DNA from: Litchfieldia stipae
GTDB lineage: Bacteria > Bacillota > Bacilli > Bacillales > Bacillaceae_L
DNA length: 64,000 bases
Reading direction: 5' to 3'
NCBI RefSeq assembly: GCF_014837155.1
Contig: NZ_JACYHA010000012.1
Location: 62,001 to 126,000, forward strand
Shown here: positions 21,329 through 29,882 of the stretch, piece by piece
How positions within the stretch are numbered: the stretch's first letter is position 1
Layout: the number at the start of each line of letters is the position of its first letter
Notes under the pieces: generated by a model
Database searches by the model: none
Told to the model about the DNA's origin: nothing
The model's input: only the letters and a program-made list of their open reading frames with translations
Program-made: the position numbers and the translations under genes

Positions 21329-22858
21329 ATGATACTAGATGCAGATATAAAAGCACAATTAGCCCAATATCTTCAACTAATGGAAGGCGATGTCCTTCTT
21401 AAAGTAAGTACGGGTTCAGATGATACGTCACGCGATATGACTGCTCTTGTTGAGGAGTTAGCGTCAATGTCATCACACATTAAAGTAGAGAATGCTCAAT
21501 TAGAGCGCACTCCTAGCTTTAGTGTAAACCGTATTGGCGAAGATACTGGGGTAACATTTGCTGGTATTCCTCTTGGTCATGAATTTACTTCCTTAGTATT
21601 GGCTCTCTTGCAGGTTAGCGGAAGAGCTCCAAAGGTTGAGCAAAAAATGATTGATCAAGTGAAAAACATTAAAGGTGAATATCACTTTGAATCTTACATT
21701 AGCTTAAGCTGCCACAACTGTCCTGAAGTTGTACAAGCACTTAACCTAATGAGCATTCTAAACCCTGGCATCACTCATACAATGATTGATGGTGCTGCAT
21801 TCAAAGAAGAAGTAGAAAGCAAGGAAATTATGGCTGTTCCAACTGTGTTCCTAAATGGAGAATCGTTTGGTAGCGGTCGTATGACTCTTGAAGAAATTCT
21901 TGGAAAAATGGGAAGCGGTCCAGATGCTTCAGAGCTATCTGACAAGGAACCATTTGATGTACTTGTTGTTGGTGGCGGACCAGCTGGAGCTAGTGCAGCA
22001 ATCTATGCAGCTCGTAAAGGAATCCGTACTGGTATTGTTGCTGAACGCTTCGGTGGTCAAGTAATGGATACAATGGGTATCGAGAACTTTATTAGTATGA
22101 AATATACAGAAGGTCCTAAGCTTGTCGCAAGCCTTGAAGAGCATGTGAAAGAGTATGGAATCGATGTAATGAACCTTCAACGTGCAAAGCGTATTGAAAA
22201 GAAAGATCAAATCATTGTTGAACTTGAAAATGGTGCAATTCTAAGAAGTAAAACAGTGATCCTTTCTACTGGAGCACGCTGGCGTAATGTTGGTGTACCA
22301 GGTGAAGCTGAATTCAAGAATAAGGGTGTAGCGTATTGCCCTCACTGTGACGGTCCATTATTTGAAGGAAAAGACGTTGCTGTTATCGGTGGAGGAAACT
22401 CTGGTGTTGAAGCAGCGATTGACCTTGCAGGTATTGTAAAGCATGTAACAGTGCTTGAATTCATGCCTGAATTAAAAGCTGACTCTGTTCTACAAGATCG
22501 TCTGAACAGCCTTCCTAACGTAACTGTTCTTAAGAACGTTCAAACAAAAGAAATCACTGGAACTGACAAAGTGAACGGTATTTCTTACATTGACCGTGAA
22601 ACAGGAGCAGAGCACCATGTTGAACTACAAGGTGTATTCGTTCAAATCGGTCTAGTACCAAATACTGACTGGTTAGGTGATACAATCGAACGTACTCGTT
22701 TCGGTGAAATCATTGTCGATAAGCACGGTGCTACAAATGTTCCTGGAATATTTGCTGCAGGTGACTGTACTGACAGTGCATACAAACAAATCATTATTTC
22801 AATGGGATCAGGTGCCACTGCATCATTAGGTGCATTCGATTACCTTATCCGTAATTAA
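21329..22858 (+). CDS. ahpF: Alkyl hydroperoxide reductase subunit F
   Basis: A 509-residue flavoprotein disulfide reductase that passes NADH electrons to AhpC. The N-terminal tandem thioredoxin-like part carries the CHNC redox pair (Cys128, Cys131). An FAD site VLVVGGGPAGASAA (211-224) follows, then the thioredoxin-reductase-like active site CPHC (Cys337, Cys340), and an NAD site VIGGGNSGVEAA. All redox centres needed for the relay are present. Second gene of the PerR-controlled operon, closed by a strong terminator. Confidence 0.96.
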   Translation: MILDADIKAQLAQYLQLMEGDVLLKVSTGSDDTSRDMTALVEELASMSSHIKVENAQLERTPSFSVNRIGEDTGVTFAGIPLGHEFTSLVLALLQVSGRAPKVEQKMIDQVKNIKGEYHFESYISLSCHNCPEVVQALNLMSILNPGITHTMIDGAAFKEEVESKEIMAVPTVFLNGESFGSGRMTLEEILGKMGSGPDASELSDKEPFDVLVVGGGPAGASAAIYAARKGIRTGIVAERFGGQVMDTMGIENFISMKYTEGPKLVASLEEHVKEYGIDVMNLQRAKRIEKKDQIIVELENGAILRSKTVILSTGARWRNVGVPGEAEFKNKGVAYCPHCDGPLFEGKDVAVIGGGNSGVEAAIDLAGIVKHVTVLEFMPELKADSVLQDRLNSLPNVTVLKNVQTKEITGTDKVNGISYIDRETGAEHHVELQGVFVQIGLVPNTDWLGDTIERTRFGEIIVDKHGATNVPGIFAAGDCTDSAYKQIIISMGSGATASLGAFDYLIRN

Positions 22859-22863
22859 TTTAA

Positions 22864-22908
22864 AAAGTCGTATTCTATGTAACAAGTAGAATGCGACTTT
22901 TTTTATTT
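22864..22908 (+). terminator. Terminator of ahpCF
   Basis: AAAGTCGTATTCTA (22864-22877) pairs with TAGAATGCGACTTT (22887-22900), one mismatch, followed by T4A T3. Confidence 0.92.
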
Positions 22909-23155
22909 CCTCTCGCATTTATCCAATATTTTCTAAAAAAATATAAATAAATAACAAATACCGACAAATTTCCCCCTCTTCTATCTTGTAATATTGTATT
23001 TATAATTTAATAATATAGTAAAGGAACTGTAATCTTCTTCTCAGTTATTGGAAATAAATGATGTCAGATTACTAGATATCATTTTTCCAATCCCTATTAC
23101 CATAAACTTTCTTGTAAATAAATTGTCCAATTTGAAGATAGATGGGGGTAAATGT

Positions 23156-24601
23156 ATGGCAAATACTGCTAAACAACGGATGGAGCAGACAACTCTATCG
23201 CGGAAACAACAAGTCAAATGGTATAAGAACTGGAAATACATCTCACTCATAACGATTTCATTGATTATACTCGTCATTGGATCTATGAGTTATTATCAAT
23301 ACACACATTTTAATGAGAATAAAACCATCAATGGGATCGAGGTTAGTGGCTTATCTGCGAACAAAGCTCTTACCAAACTACAATCCTCCAAGTTAAAAAA
23401 TGAAATCTATATTGGTGAAGAATTAGTGGTCACTGGCAAAGAAACACAAATGGGATTTACAGACGCAGATCTCCCAGAAATAAAGAAGCTGTTAAAAAAC
23501 CAGTGGACATTCTTCCCTTCATTTGACTCAAAAGAGTATTCAATCATGCCAAGCATAGAGGATGACTATCGTAGCAATGAGTTAAAATCTGAACTTGAAC
23601 AAAAGCTCATCTCCTTGAATCTTGACTTAAAAGCGCCTATTGATGCCACAGCTAGAATTGAAGATGGAAAAGTAGTCATTTCTGAAGGGTCTCCGGGTGA
23701 ACAATTTGACGTTAATCAGCTCATAAAAGAATACGAGACTCATGAATATGTTAGTGACATTCACCTTGACCCGATTTATCGCGAACCAGTCATGAAGGAT
23801 GATGAAGTCGTACTTAACCAAGAGAAACAACTGCAGGAATTTTTGCAACATACTGTAGAATACAAGGTTCAGGATGAAGTATTTCCATTAAAAGCAAGCG
23901 ACCTAATTACTAAAGCATCGTTAACAGAAGATCTTGAAATCGTGATAGAAGCCGACAAGATTGAAAAGAAAATGACCGAAATTAATCATGACAAATCTAC
24001 TTTAGGTAAAGACTTCACCTTTAAGACCCATTCCGGGAAAAGCATTCAAGTAAAGGGAAAAGGCTATGGCTGGGCACTTGATGTAGAAAAGGAAACTGCT
24101 CAAATTCTTGCCGCCTTTGAAAAAGGTGAGAAATCTCTGGCTGCCTCAAACATTTATGGTAACGGATGGAGCGGTGAAGGCTATGGCTATGACACTACAT
24201 CAAACAACGGCATCGGCAATACGTATGCAGAAGTGTCCATTAAAGAACAACGAATTTGGATTTATCGAGATGGTAAATTAGTTGTATCAACAGATGTAGT
24301 CACAGGTAAGCATAGTACTGGAGAAGATACATCTCCTGGTGTTTGGTATATTCTCTACAAGCGCACCCCTTATACTCTTACAGGTAGTGCAGTTGGAAAT
24401 CCAAATTATTCAATTGACGTAGATTATTGGGCACCATTTACCAACAGCGGCCAAGGCTTCCATGATGCAAGCTGGCGCACGAACTGGTCAAAGAATGCCT
24501 ATCTCACTCAAGGCTCTGGTGGCTGTGTCAATGTGCCTCCAAATGTCATGAAAAGCATCTATGATAATCTCAGAACCTATGACCCAGTTATCGTCTATTA
24601 A
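23156..24601 (+). CDS. L,D-transpeptidase (YkuD) with peptidoglycan-binding domain
   Basis: A 481-residue membrane-anchored cell-wall enzyme. A single helix (about residues 25-45) leaves the bulk outside. Residues 70-330 resemble the VanW-type PG_binding_4 module, and the C-terminus is the YkuD catalytic domain with His436 (GFHDASW) and Cys457 (GSGGCVN). Such enzymes form 3-3 crosslinks or modify tetrapeptide stems, and the layout recalls the Enterococcus faecium Ldt. The frame is open to 23048, but GGGGG 7 nt before ATG 23156 sets the start. Its own terminator separates it from the next genes, although they also concern the cell wall. Confidence 0.88.
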   Translation: MANTAKQRMEQTTLSRKQQVKWYKNWKYISLITISLIILVIGSMSYYQYTHFNENKTINGIEVSGLSANKALTKLQSSKLKNEIYIGEELVVTGKETQMGFTDADLPEIKKLLKNQWTFFPSFDSKEYSIMPSIEDDYRSNELKSELEQKLISLNLDLKAPIDATARIEDGKVVISEGSPGEQFDVNQLIKEYETHEYVSDIHLDPIYREPVMKDDEVVLNQEKQLQEFLQHTVEYKVQDEVFPLKASDLITKASLTEDLEIVIEADKIEKKMTEINHDKSTLGKDFTFKTHSGKSIQVKGKGYGWALDVEKETAQILAAFEKGEKSLAASNIYGNGWSGEGYGYDTTSNNGIGNTYAEVSIKEQRIWIYRDGKLVVSTDVVTGKHSTGEDTSPGVWYILYKRTPYTLTGSAVGNPNYSIDVDYWAPFTNSGQGFHDASWRTNWSKNAYLTQGSGGCVNVPPNVMKSIYDNLRTYDPVIVY

Positions 24602-24613
24602 ACTCTTTAAAAA

Positions 24614-24647
24614 ACAGGAAATCGCAAATAGATTTCCTGTTTTTTTA
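24614..24647 (+). terminator. Terminator of the L,D-transpeptidase gene
   Basis: ACAGGAAATC (24614-24623) and GATTTCCTGT (24631-24640) pair perfectly over a 7-nt loop and lead into T7. Confidence 0.9.
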
Positions 24648-24747
24648 TGCACATTCTCAGCCGTTGACAAAATGTCAACACTTCCTTATAGTTAAAGGAA
24701 CTAGGGTATGTCGTGAGATCGGATGAGCTATCGAAAGGAAAGAAGTC

Positions 24748-25404
24748 ATGTCTATTGAACAACAAAATCAATTAAGTTTGAGATTAAAAGAATTATTGAA
24801 ACAACACTCTATCTCCATGGGCAAGCTAAGTGAGTTAACAGATATTGATAAAGCCACCATTTCAAGGATTATTAATGGCAAACGCAAAGCCAACCTACAG
24901 CATCTAGAGAAATTTGCTGATTGCTTTCAGATTCCCCTAACGGAATTATTGAAATCAGCTGGATATAAAATTGAACGGCAACACGCTGAGCCAGAATCTG
25001 ATACCCATGCTTCATTAGAACCTATTCAGAGCCTTCTTGAAGCCTCTACTGCCTTTGATCGAACGTTCTCAATGGACAAGGTAAAGAAGCAACTAGAACA
25101 GTATGAACAGGAGTCTCAGCAGGAAGAAGGAAAAAGAACCATCTTCAAAAGCTTTGAAGAAAAGCTTAAAAATGTCGGTAGTATTGGTCCCTATATTACT
25201 CATTTGAAGGAAATGTATGAGAAATTTCGTCTAAAGCAAGGCACAAAAAAAGAATTGGCAATCATTGGTAGTGGGTTGCTGTATTTTATATTAACGTTAG
25301 ATGCCATCCCAGATTACATTTTTCCCATTGGCTATTTAGACGATGCTATTGCCATTCAATTGGTGATTAATCTACTCTCCGTCAAGGGATCATCCATCTA
25401 CTGA
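24748..25404 (+). CDS. XRE-type HTH protein fused to DUF1232
   Basis: A 218-residue protein. Residues 5-70 form a Cro/CI helix-turn-helix (KLSELTDIDKATISRIINGK). The centre is charged and helical, and residues 165-215 are a DUF1232 domain (TLDAIPDYIFPIGYLDDAIA), a small helical hairpin often found next to membranes (YkvA-like). This suggests a DNA-binding protein tethered to or sensing the membrane. It is followed after 30 bases by two SEDS genes in the same direction, so it may regulate them. GGAAAGAAG precedes the ATG. Confidence 0.82.
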   Translation: MSIEQQNQLSLRLKELLKQHSISMGKLSELTDIDKATISRIINGKRKANLQHLEKFADCFQIPLTELLKSAGYKIERQHAEPESDTHASLEPIQSLLEASTAFDRTFSMDKVKKQLEQYEQESQQEEGKRTIFKSFEEKLKNVGSIGPYITHLKEMYEKFRLKQGTKKELAIIGSGLLYFILTLDAIPDYIFPIGYLDDAIAIQLVINLLSVKGSSIY

Positions 25405-25434
25405 TAGAATTTTTTCAAGAGAGGTTGAAATCAA

Positions 25435-26580
25435 TTGAAGCAACCAGAAAGACAGATAGATTTCACATTATTATTCATCTTATTTTGTTTATTTCTTATT
25501 AGTATTGTGGCTGTATATAGTGGCTCGGGTCAATATCAAACAGACGACCCCTTCTACTATATGAAGAGACAAATCATTTGGTACATCATCGGGGTTGCCG
25601 TCATGATTGGCGTGGCCACCTTTGATTATGAATTACTAGAACGACTGTCTGCACCCTTTTATCTATCAGGAGTTTTTCTTTTAGTACTTGTCCACTTTTT
25701 TGGAACCTTTAAAAATGGATCACAAAGATGGTTAAATTTAGGCGTAATTGAGCTGCAGCCCTCAGAATTTATGAAAGTCTTTTTAACTATTTTTCTAGCA
25801 GCCATCTTAAACAAATATGGAGTGCAACGACTTTCTTTTAAACAAAGTATCCCTATTACGTTTAAACTCATTATGTTCACAATTATTCCCTTCGCCCTCA
25901 TCCTTGTACAGCCTGACTTAGGTTCAGCATTAGTAATTGGAGCTGTATTTTTCACACTTTTAATTGTCTCAGGTATTTCGATGAAAATGATTTCCCTCTT
26001 TTCTGCTAGCGCCATCAGTCTTATTTCCTTCTTAGTCTATCTTCATAACCATTACTTTGAGGTTTTTTCAAAAATCATCAAGCCCCATCAATTGGATCGT
26101 ATCTATGGCTGGTTAATGGCTGATGAATTCGCTTCAAGCTATGGTTATCAATTAACTCAGGCATTACTAGGGATTGGTTCTGGACAGCTATTAGGGAAAG
26201 GAATTCAACAAGGACAGCAAGTGCAAAGCGGTAGAATTCCTGAGGTACATACAGATTTCATTTTCTCAGTCATTGGTGAGGAATTTGGGTTTATCGGGGC
26301 GAGTCTATTAATTATCTTGTATTTCTTATTAATGTATCGAATTGTTAAAATAGCTCAGAATTCAAATAGCGTATATGGAATGTATATTTGTATTGGTACG
26401 GTTGGACTGTTGTCCTTTCAAATCTTCCAAAACATCGCCATGACGATTGGCTTAATGCCTATCACAGGACTAGCCTTACCATTTGTGAGCTATGGGGGCA
26501 GTGCACTATTAACCAATATGATGGCACTAGGATTAGTCCTAAGCGTCAATATAAGAACTAAAAAATATATGTTTGATTAA
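25435..26580 (+). CDS. SEDS peptidoglycan polymerase, RodA/FtsW family (first of tandem pair)
   Basis: A 381-residue membrane glycosyltransferase with about ten helices that polymerises lipid II outside the membrane in known members. The SQRWLNLG loop carries Trp99 and PEVHTDFIFS carries Asp274, the residue equivalent to the essential RodA aspartate; PFVSYGGSAL near the C-terminus is also a hallmark. The start is TTG 25435 after GAGAGG. It resembles RodA more than FtsW (ending KKYMFD). No class B PBP partner is adjacent, so it must pair with one encoded elsewhere. The second SEDS gene follows 12 bases later. Confidence 0.9.
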   Translation: MKQPERQIDFTLLFILFCLFLISIVAVYSGSGQYQTDDPFYYMKRQIIWYIIGVAVMIGVATFDYELLERLSAPFYLSGVFLLVLVHFFGTFKNGSQRWLNLGVIELQPSEFMKVFLTIFLAAILNKYGVQRLSFKQSIPITFKLIMFTIIPFALILVQPDLGSALVIGAVFFTLLIVSGISMKMISLFSASAISLISFLVYLHNHYFEVFSKIIKPHQLDRIYGWLMADEFASSYGYQLTQALLGIGSGQLLGKGIQQGQQVQSGRIPEVHTDFIFSVIGEEFGFIGASLLIILYFLLMYRIVKIAQNSNSVYGMYICIGTVGLLSFQIFQNIAMTIGLMPITGLALPFVSYGGSALLTNMMALGLVLSVNIRTKKYMFD

Positions 26581-26592
26581 TTAGGTGATGAC

Positions 26593-27735
26593 ATGCTGAT
26601 TAGACATTTAAAAAAATTTGATTATTGGTTAATCGTGACCATCCTATTACTATGTTCATTTGGTCTTCTTATGGTTTATAGTGCTAGCTATCCCATTGGT
26701 ATGATCAATTACCATGACCCAAATTACTTTTTCTCAAGACAGCTAAAGTGGTTTGGACTTGGGTTGGTTGCCTTTGTCCTGGCTGCATTTTTTCCCTACC
26801 ATGCATATGGGAAATTAAGTCCCCTGTTTGTTGTCATTTCAATCTCCCTTTTGGTAGCTGTATTGATTCCAGGAATCGGTGTTGAGCGAAATAATTCTCA
26901 AAGATGGATTCAACTGGGGTCATTTATGTTTCAGCCTTCAGAAGCCGTGAAACTACTTATGATTATCTACTTTGCCTATATTTATGCAAAAAAACAAAAC
27001 TATATCGAGCACTTCACAAAGGGAGTATTACCGCCTCTCTTCATTTTAGCAACAGTGTTTCTGCTCATTTTAAAGCAACCAGATTTAGGGACAGCTACTT
27101 CCATTCTTGTAACATGTGGAGTCATTCTTCTGTGCTCAGGAGTACGTAAGATTCATTTGATTTTGTTAGGAAGTATTGCTATCTCAGGAATTAGTTACTT
27201 TGCCTTCACAACCCCTTATCGAATGAAAAGACTACTGTCCTTTCGAAATTCCTTTGATGATCCACTCGGTGACGGTTATCAATTAGTCAATTCTTATTTA
27301 GCGATTGCTTCAGGGGGGCCATGGGGCAGTGGACTTGGTAACAGTATTCAGAAGCTTGGATATCTACCAGAGGCTCATACAGACTTCATCATGGCTATTA
27401 TTTTGGAAGAGCTTGGCATTGTTGGGTTATTATTCGTAATCGTTTCATATTTCATTATCATGCTTCGTGGGTTACATATTGCGCGAAACAGCAAAGATGC
27501 TTTTCCAAAGCTACTTGCTGTTGGCTTAACGTTTCAGCTTATGATTCAGGTAATCTTTAACTTAGGTGCGGTATCAGGCCTTCTCCCAATTACAGGAATT
27601 ACGCTTCCATTCATTAGCTATGGTGGCTCCTCGCTCATTATTATCATGATTTCAGCAGGGATTTTGGTCAATGTATCTGCATCTGTGAAGAAAAAGCAGT
27701 TATCAGCTCCTAAAAACATAAAAATGCACAGCTAA
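26593..27735 (+). CDS. SEDS peptidoglycan polymerase, FtsW/RodA/SpoVE family (second of tandem pair)
   Basis: A 380-residue SEDS protein with the same catalytic landmarks: SQRWIQLG with Trp105, PEAHTDFIMA with Asp264, and PFISYGGSSL. It is clearly diverged from its neighbour, so this is an old duplication or a recruited FtsW/SpoVE-like copy rather than a recent tandem repeat. The start ATG 26593 follows AGGTGATG. The last five codons and stop form the 5' arm of the terminator hairpin. B. subtilis paralogues act in elongation (RodA), division (FtsW) and cortex synthesis (SpoVE); which role applies here is open. Confidence 0.9.
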   Translation: MLIRHLKKFDYWLIVTILLLCSFGLLMVYSASYPIGMINYHDPNYFFSRQLKWFGLGLVAFVLAAFFPYHAYGKLSPLFVVISISLLVAVLIPGIGVERNNSQRWIQLGSFMFQPSEAVKLLMIIYFAYIYAKKQNYIEHFTKGVLPPLFILATVFLLILKQPDLGTATSILVTCGVILLCSGVRKIHLILLGSIAISGISYFAFTTPYRMKRLLSFRNSFDDPLGDGYQLVNSYLAIASGGPWGSGLGNSIQKLGYLPEAHTDFIMAIILEELGIVGLLFVIVSYFIIMLRGLHIARNSKDAFPKLLAVGLTFQLMIQVIFNLGAVSGLLPITGITLPFISYGGSSLIIIMISAGILVNVSASVKKKQLSAPKNIKMHS

Positions 27736-27764
27736 TAGTAAATCTTAGCTGTGCATTTTTATGG
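27721..27764. terminator. Bidirectional terminator between SEDS pair and flavoprotein gene
   Basis: AAAATGCACAGCTAA (27721-27735) and TTAGCTGTGCATTTT (27745-27759) are perfectly complementary. A and T runs flank both sides, so it can serve both convergent genes. Confidence 0.93.
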
Positions 27765-27766
27765 CA

Positions 27767-28822
27767 TTAACTTCGTACGATCATTTCTTTCACTAATTCA
27801 CGATTGCGCTTTTGAAATACTTCGTTATGAGAAGAAACCATGGCAAATTTTTGAGCATCCGGTTGGATATACTGTTTAGCCCTATTCACTGCGTTTGCTG
27901 CATCCTGAAAGCATCCTGCAATTAAATTTACTTTGCCTTCATAATTGAGAATATCACCTGCTGCGAAAATCCCCTCAATTGATGTTTCACTCCCTGCATT
28001 TCCAGCAATATAAAAATCATTTACCATGTCGAATTCTAATTCACTATTTTTCAGAAGGCTCGTATCTTGCTCATAGCCATGATTGATAATCACATCATCA
28101 ATATCCAAATAAGTGACCTCTCCCGTTTCTTGGTGAGTCAGTTCCACTTGCTTGATACGTTCATGACTCTCACAAGCCACAAGTTTCGTAATGGACGTTT
28201 GTGATAAACAAGTGACACCACTATTCTTCATCTGAGTCACCTTCGCTTCATGACCAGTAAGATGTTCCTTGCGGTAGCTTATATAGACCTTTTTTGCCAC
28301 CCGAACTAACTCATTCGCCCAATCAATGGCAGTGTTACCTCCACCTGAAATGACGACGGTTTTATCCTTGAAACGCATTAAGGATTGGACAGTATAATGA
28401 ATATTAGACACCTCATAACGCTCTGCACCTTCAATTTTCAATTTCTTTGGATTTAGAATACCGCTACCGACTGCGACAATGACTGTTTTTGAATAATGGA
28501 TTTGACCTGATGCCGCCTTTAATTTAAAAATTCCGTCTTGAGTTCGTGAAATCGAGTCAATTTTTTCATTTAGTACGACCTCTGGACCAAAGGTTAGGCC
28601 CTGTTCGACCAGCTGTTCAATCAATTTTGCCCCAGTTGTCGGTGTGATTCCACCAACATCCCAGATCATTTTTTCAGGGTATACATGGATTTTACCACCT
28701 AAATGAGGCTGAAATTCGATGATTTTTGTTTTCATTTCGCGAAGACCGCTGTAAAAAGTGGAATAAAGACCAGCAGGACCCCCACCAATTACTGTCACAT
28801 CAAATAATTCTTGTTCACTCAT
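27767..28822 (-). CDS. Ferredoxin/flavodoxin-NADP+ reductase-like flavoprotein (YcgT/YumC type)
   Basis: A 351-residue thioredoxin-reductase-fold flavoprotein without the CxxC pair. FAD binds at VTVIGGGPAGLYS and NADPH at VVISGGGNTAIDWA; GIFAAGDILNYEGKVNLIAG is the C-terminal FAD contact, and its wording is that of the YumC/YcgT ferredoxin-NADP reductases. In an iron locus such an enzyme probably supplies electrons for siderophore-iron release or iron-sulfur chemistry; that is inference. Fur-type sites lie in the divergent promoter. Two ATGs six bases apart are possible; the second (28822) has better spacing to GGGGAG. Confidence 0.87.
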   Translation of the reverse strand: MSEQELFDVTVIGGGPAGLYSTFYSGLREMKTKIIEFQPHLGGKIHVYPEKMIWDVGGITPTTGAKLIEQLVEQGLTFGPEVVLNEKIDSISRTQDGIFKLKAASGQIHYSKTVIVAVGSGILNPKKLKIEGAERYEVSNIHYTVQSLMRFKDKTVVISGGGNTAIDWANELVRVAKKVYISYRKEHLTGHEAKVTQMKNSGVTCLSQTSITKLVACESHERIKQVELTHQETGEVTYLDIDDVIINHGYEQDTSLLKNSELEFDMVNDFYIAGNAGSETSIEGIFAAGDILNYEGKVNLIAGCFQDAANAVNRAKQYIQPDAQKFAMVSSHNEVFQKRNRELVKEMIVRS

Positions 28823-28850
28823 CTCCATTACTCCCCTTCATAAATGTAAT

Positions 28851-28865
28851 TGATTATCATTATCA
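28851..28865. promoter_or_regulatory. Fur box, flavoprotein side
   Basis: TGATTATCATTATCA matches the 7-1-7 Fur consensus TGATAATNATTATCA with one mismatch. Further GATAAT hexamers continue to 28885 (GATAATCGATAATC), suggesting overlapping sites. It lies 28 bases upstream of the flavoprotein start. Confidence 0.8.
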
Positions 28866-28944
28866 ATAAGGATAATCGATAATCACTATTTTTACAATAC
28901 GAACTTTTAAGAAAATTTCCTTTCCCTTCATATTAAATTTTTCA

Positions 28945-28974
28945 TTGACAATCCTAGAAGTAAGGAATTATAGT
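28945..28974 (+). promoter_or_regulatory. SigA promoter of the iron ABC operon
   Basis: TTGACA (28945-28950), an 18-nt spacer, then TATAGT (28969-28974). Confidence 0.7.
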
Positions 28975-28991
28975 AAAACTACAATCGAAAT

Positions 28992-29006
28992 TGATAATCA
29001 TTATCA
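28992..29006. promoter_or_regulatory. Fur box, iron ABC operon
   Basis: TGATAATCATTATCA is a perfect match to the Fur 7-1-7 palindrome. It sits about 18 bases past the -10 hexamer and 31 bases before the ATPase start. Confidence 0.9.
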
Positions 29007-29036
29007 ATAATATTACTAACCTGGAGGTCATAATAG

Positions 29037-29882
29037 ATGGATCGACTATCTACAGATGATTTAAGCATTGGCTATGGTGAAAAGTTAATTGTCAAAAACC
29101 TAAGTGTAACCATTCCCGATCATAAAATCACCACGATCATCGGTTCTAACGGATGTGGCAAATCGACCTTATTAAAAGCGATTACACGGATTATTTCTCA
29201 TCAATCCGGAACAGCCCTTTTGGACGGAAAAGATATTTCAAAGCAACCGACAAAGCAGCTAGCAAAAAAAATGGCTATTCTCCCTCAAACACCTGAGGGT
29301 GCAGCTGGATTGACTGTTGGTGAGTTAGTTTCCTATGGAAGATTCCCCTACCAAAATGGATTTGGTCGCCTATCAAAAAGGGATTATGAGGTCATTGACT
29401 GGGCGCTAGAGGTCACTGGAACAATCGATTATAAATATCGGACTGTCGATGCACTATCCGGAGGTCAACGACAGCGAGTTTGGATTGCCATGGCACTTGC
29501 CCAAGAAACGGACATCATCTTTCTTGATGAACCAACAACCTATCTAGATATGGCTCACCAGTTAGAGGTTTTAGAATTACTACAGAAATTAAATCGTGAG
29601 CAAGGACGCACGATTATTATGGTTCTACATGATTTAAACCAAGCTGCTCGTTTTGCTGACTATATCATTGCGATGAAAGACGGTGAAGTCGTGAAAGCTG
29701 GAGCTTGTGAAGACGTCATTGTCCCTGAAGTGCTTCGTCAAGTATTTCAAATAGACGCTCTCATCGGACGTGACCCACGAACAAATAAACCAATGTGTAT
29801 CACCTATAACCTATTAAAAGGAGATCAATCGAATGAAGAAACTACTCATCCCGTCTATGCTAGTGCTCACTCTACTTATTAG
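29037..29882 (+). CDS. Iron-siderophore ABC transporter, ATP-binding protein
   Basis: A 281-residue FecE/FhuC-type ATPase that energises ferric-siderophore import. Walker A GSNGCGKST is near residues 38-46, the signature LSGGQRQRVWIAMAL near 140, Walker B with DEPTTYLDM near 162 and the switch His in VLHDLNQA. First gene of a Fur-controlled operon: ATPase, binding protein, two permeases. The frame runs 50 bases into the next gene, giving a C-terminal tail (THPVYASAHSTY) that overlaps the lipoprotein signal sequence in another frame. Confidence 0.93.
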   Translation: MDRLSTDDLSIGYGEKLIVKNLSVTIPDHKITTIIGSNGCGKSTLLKAITRIISHQSGTALLDGKDISKQPTKQLAKKMAILPQTPEGAAGLTVGELVSYGRFPYQNGFGRLSKRDYEVIDWALEVTGTIDYKYRTVDALSGGQRQRVWIAMALAQETDIIFLDEPTTYLDMAHQLEVLELLQKLNREQGRTIIMVLHDLNQAARFADYIIAMKDGEVVKAGACEDVIVPEVLRQVFQIDALIGRDPRTNKPMCITYNLLKGDQSNEETTHPVYASAHSTY

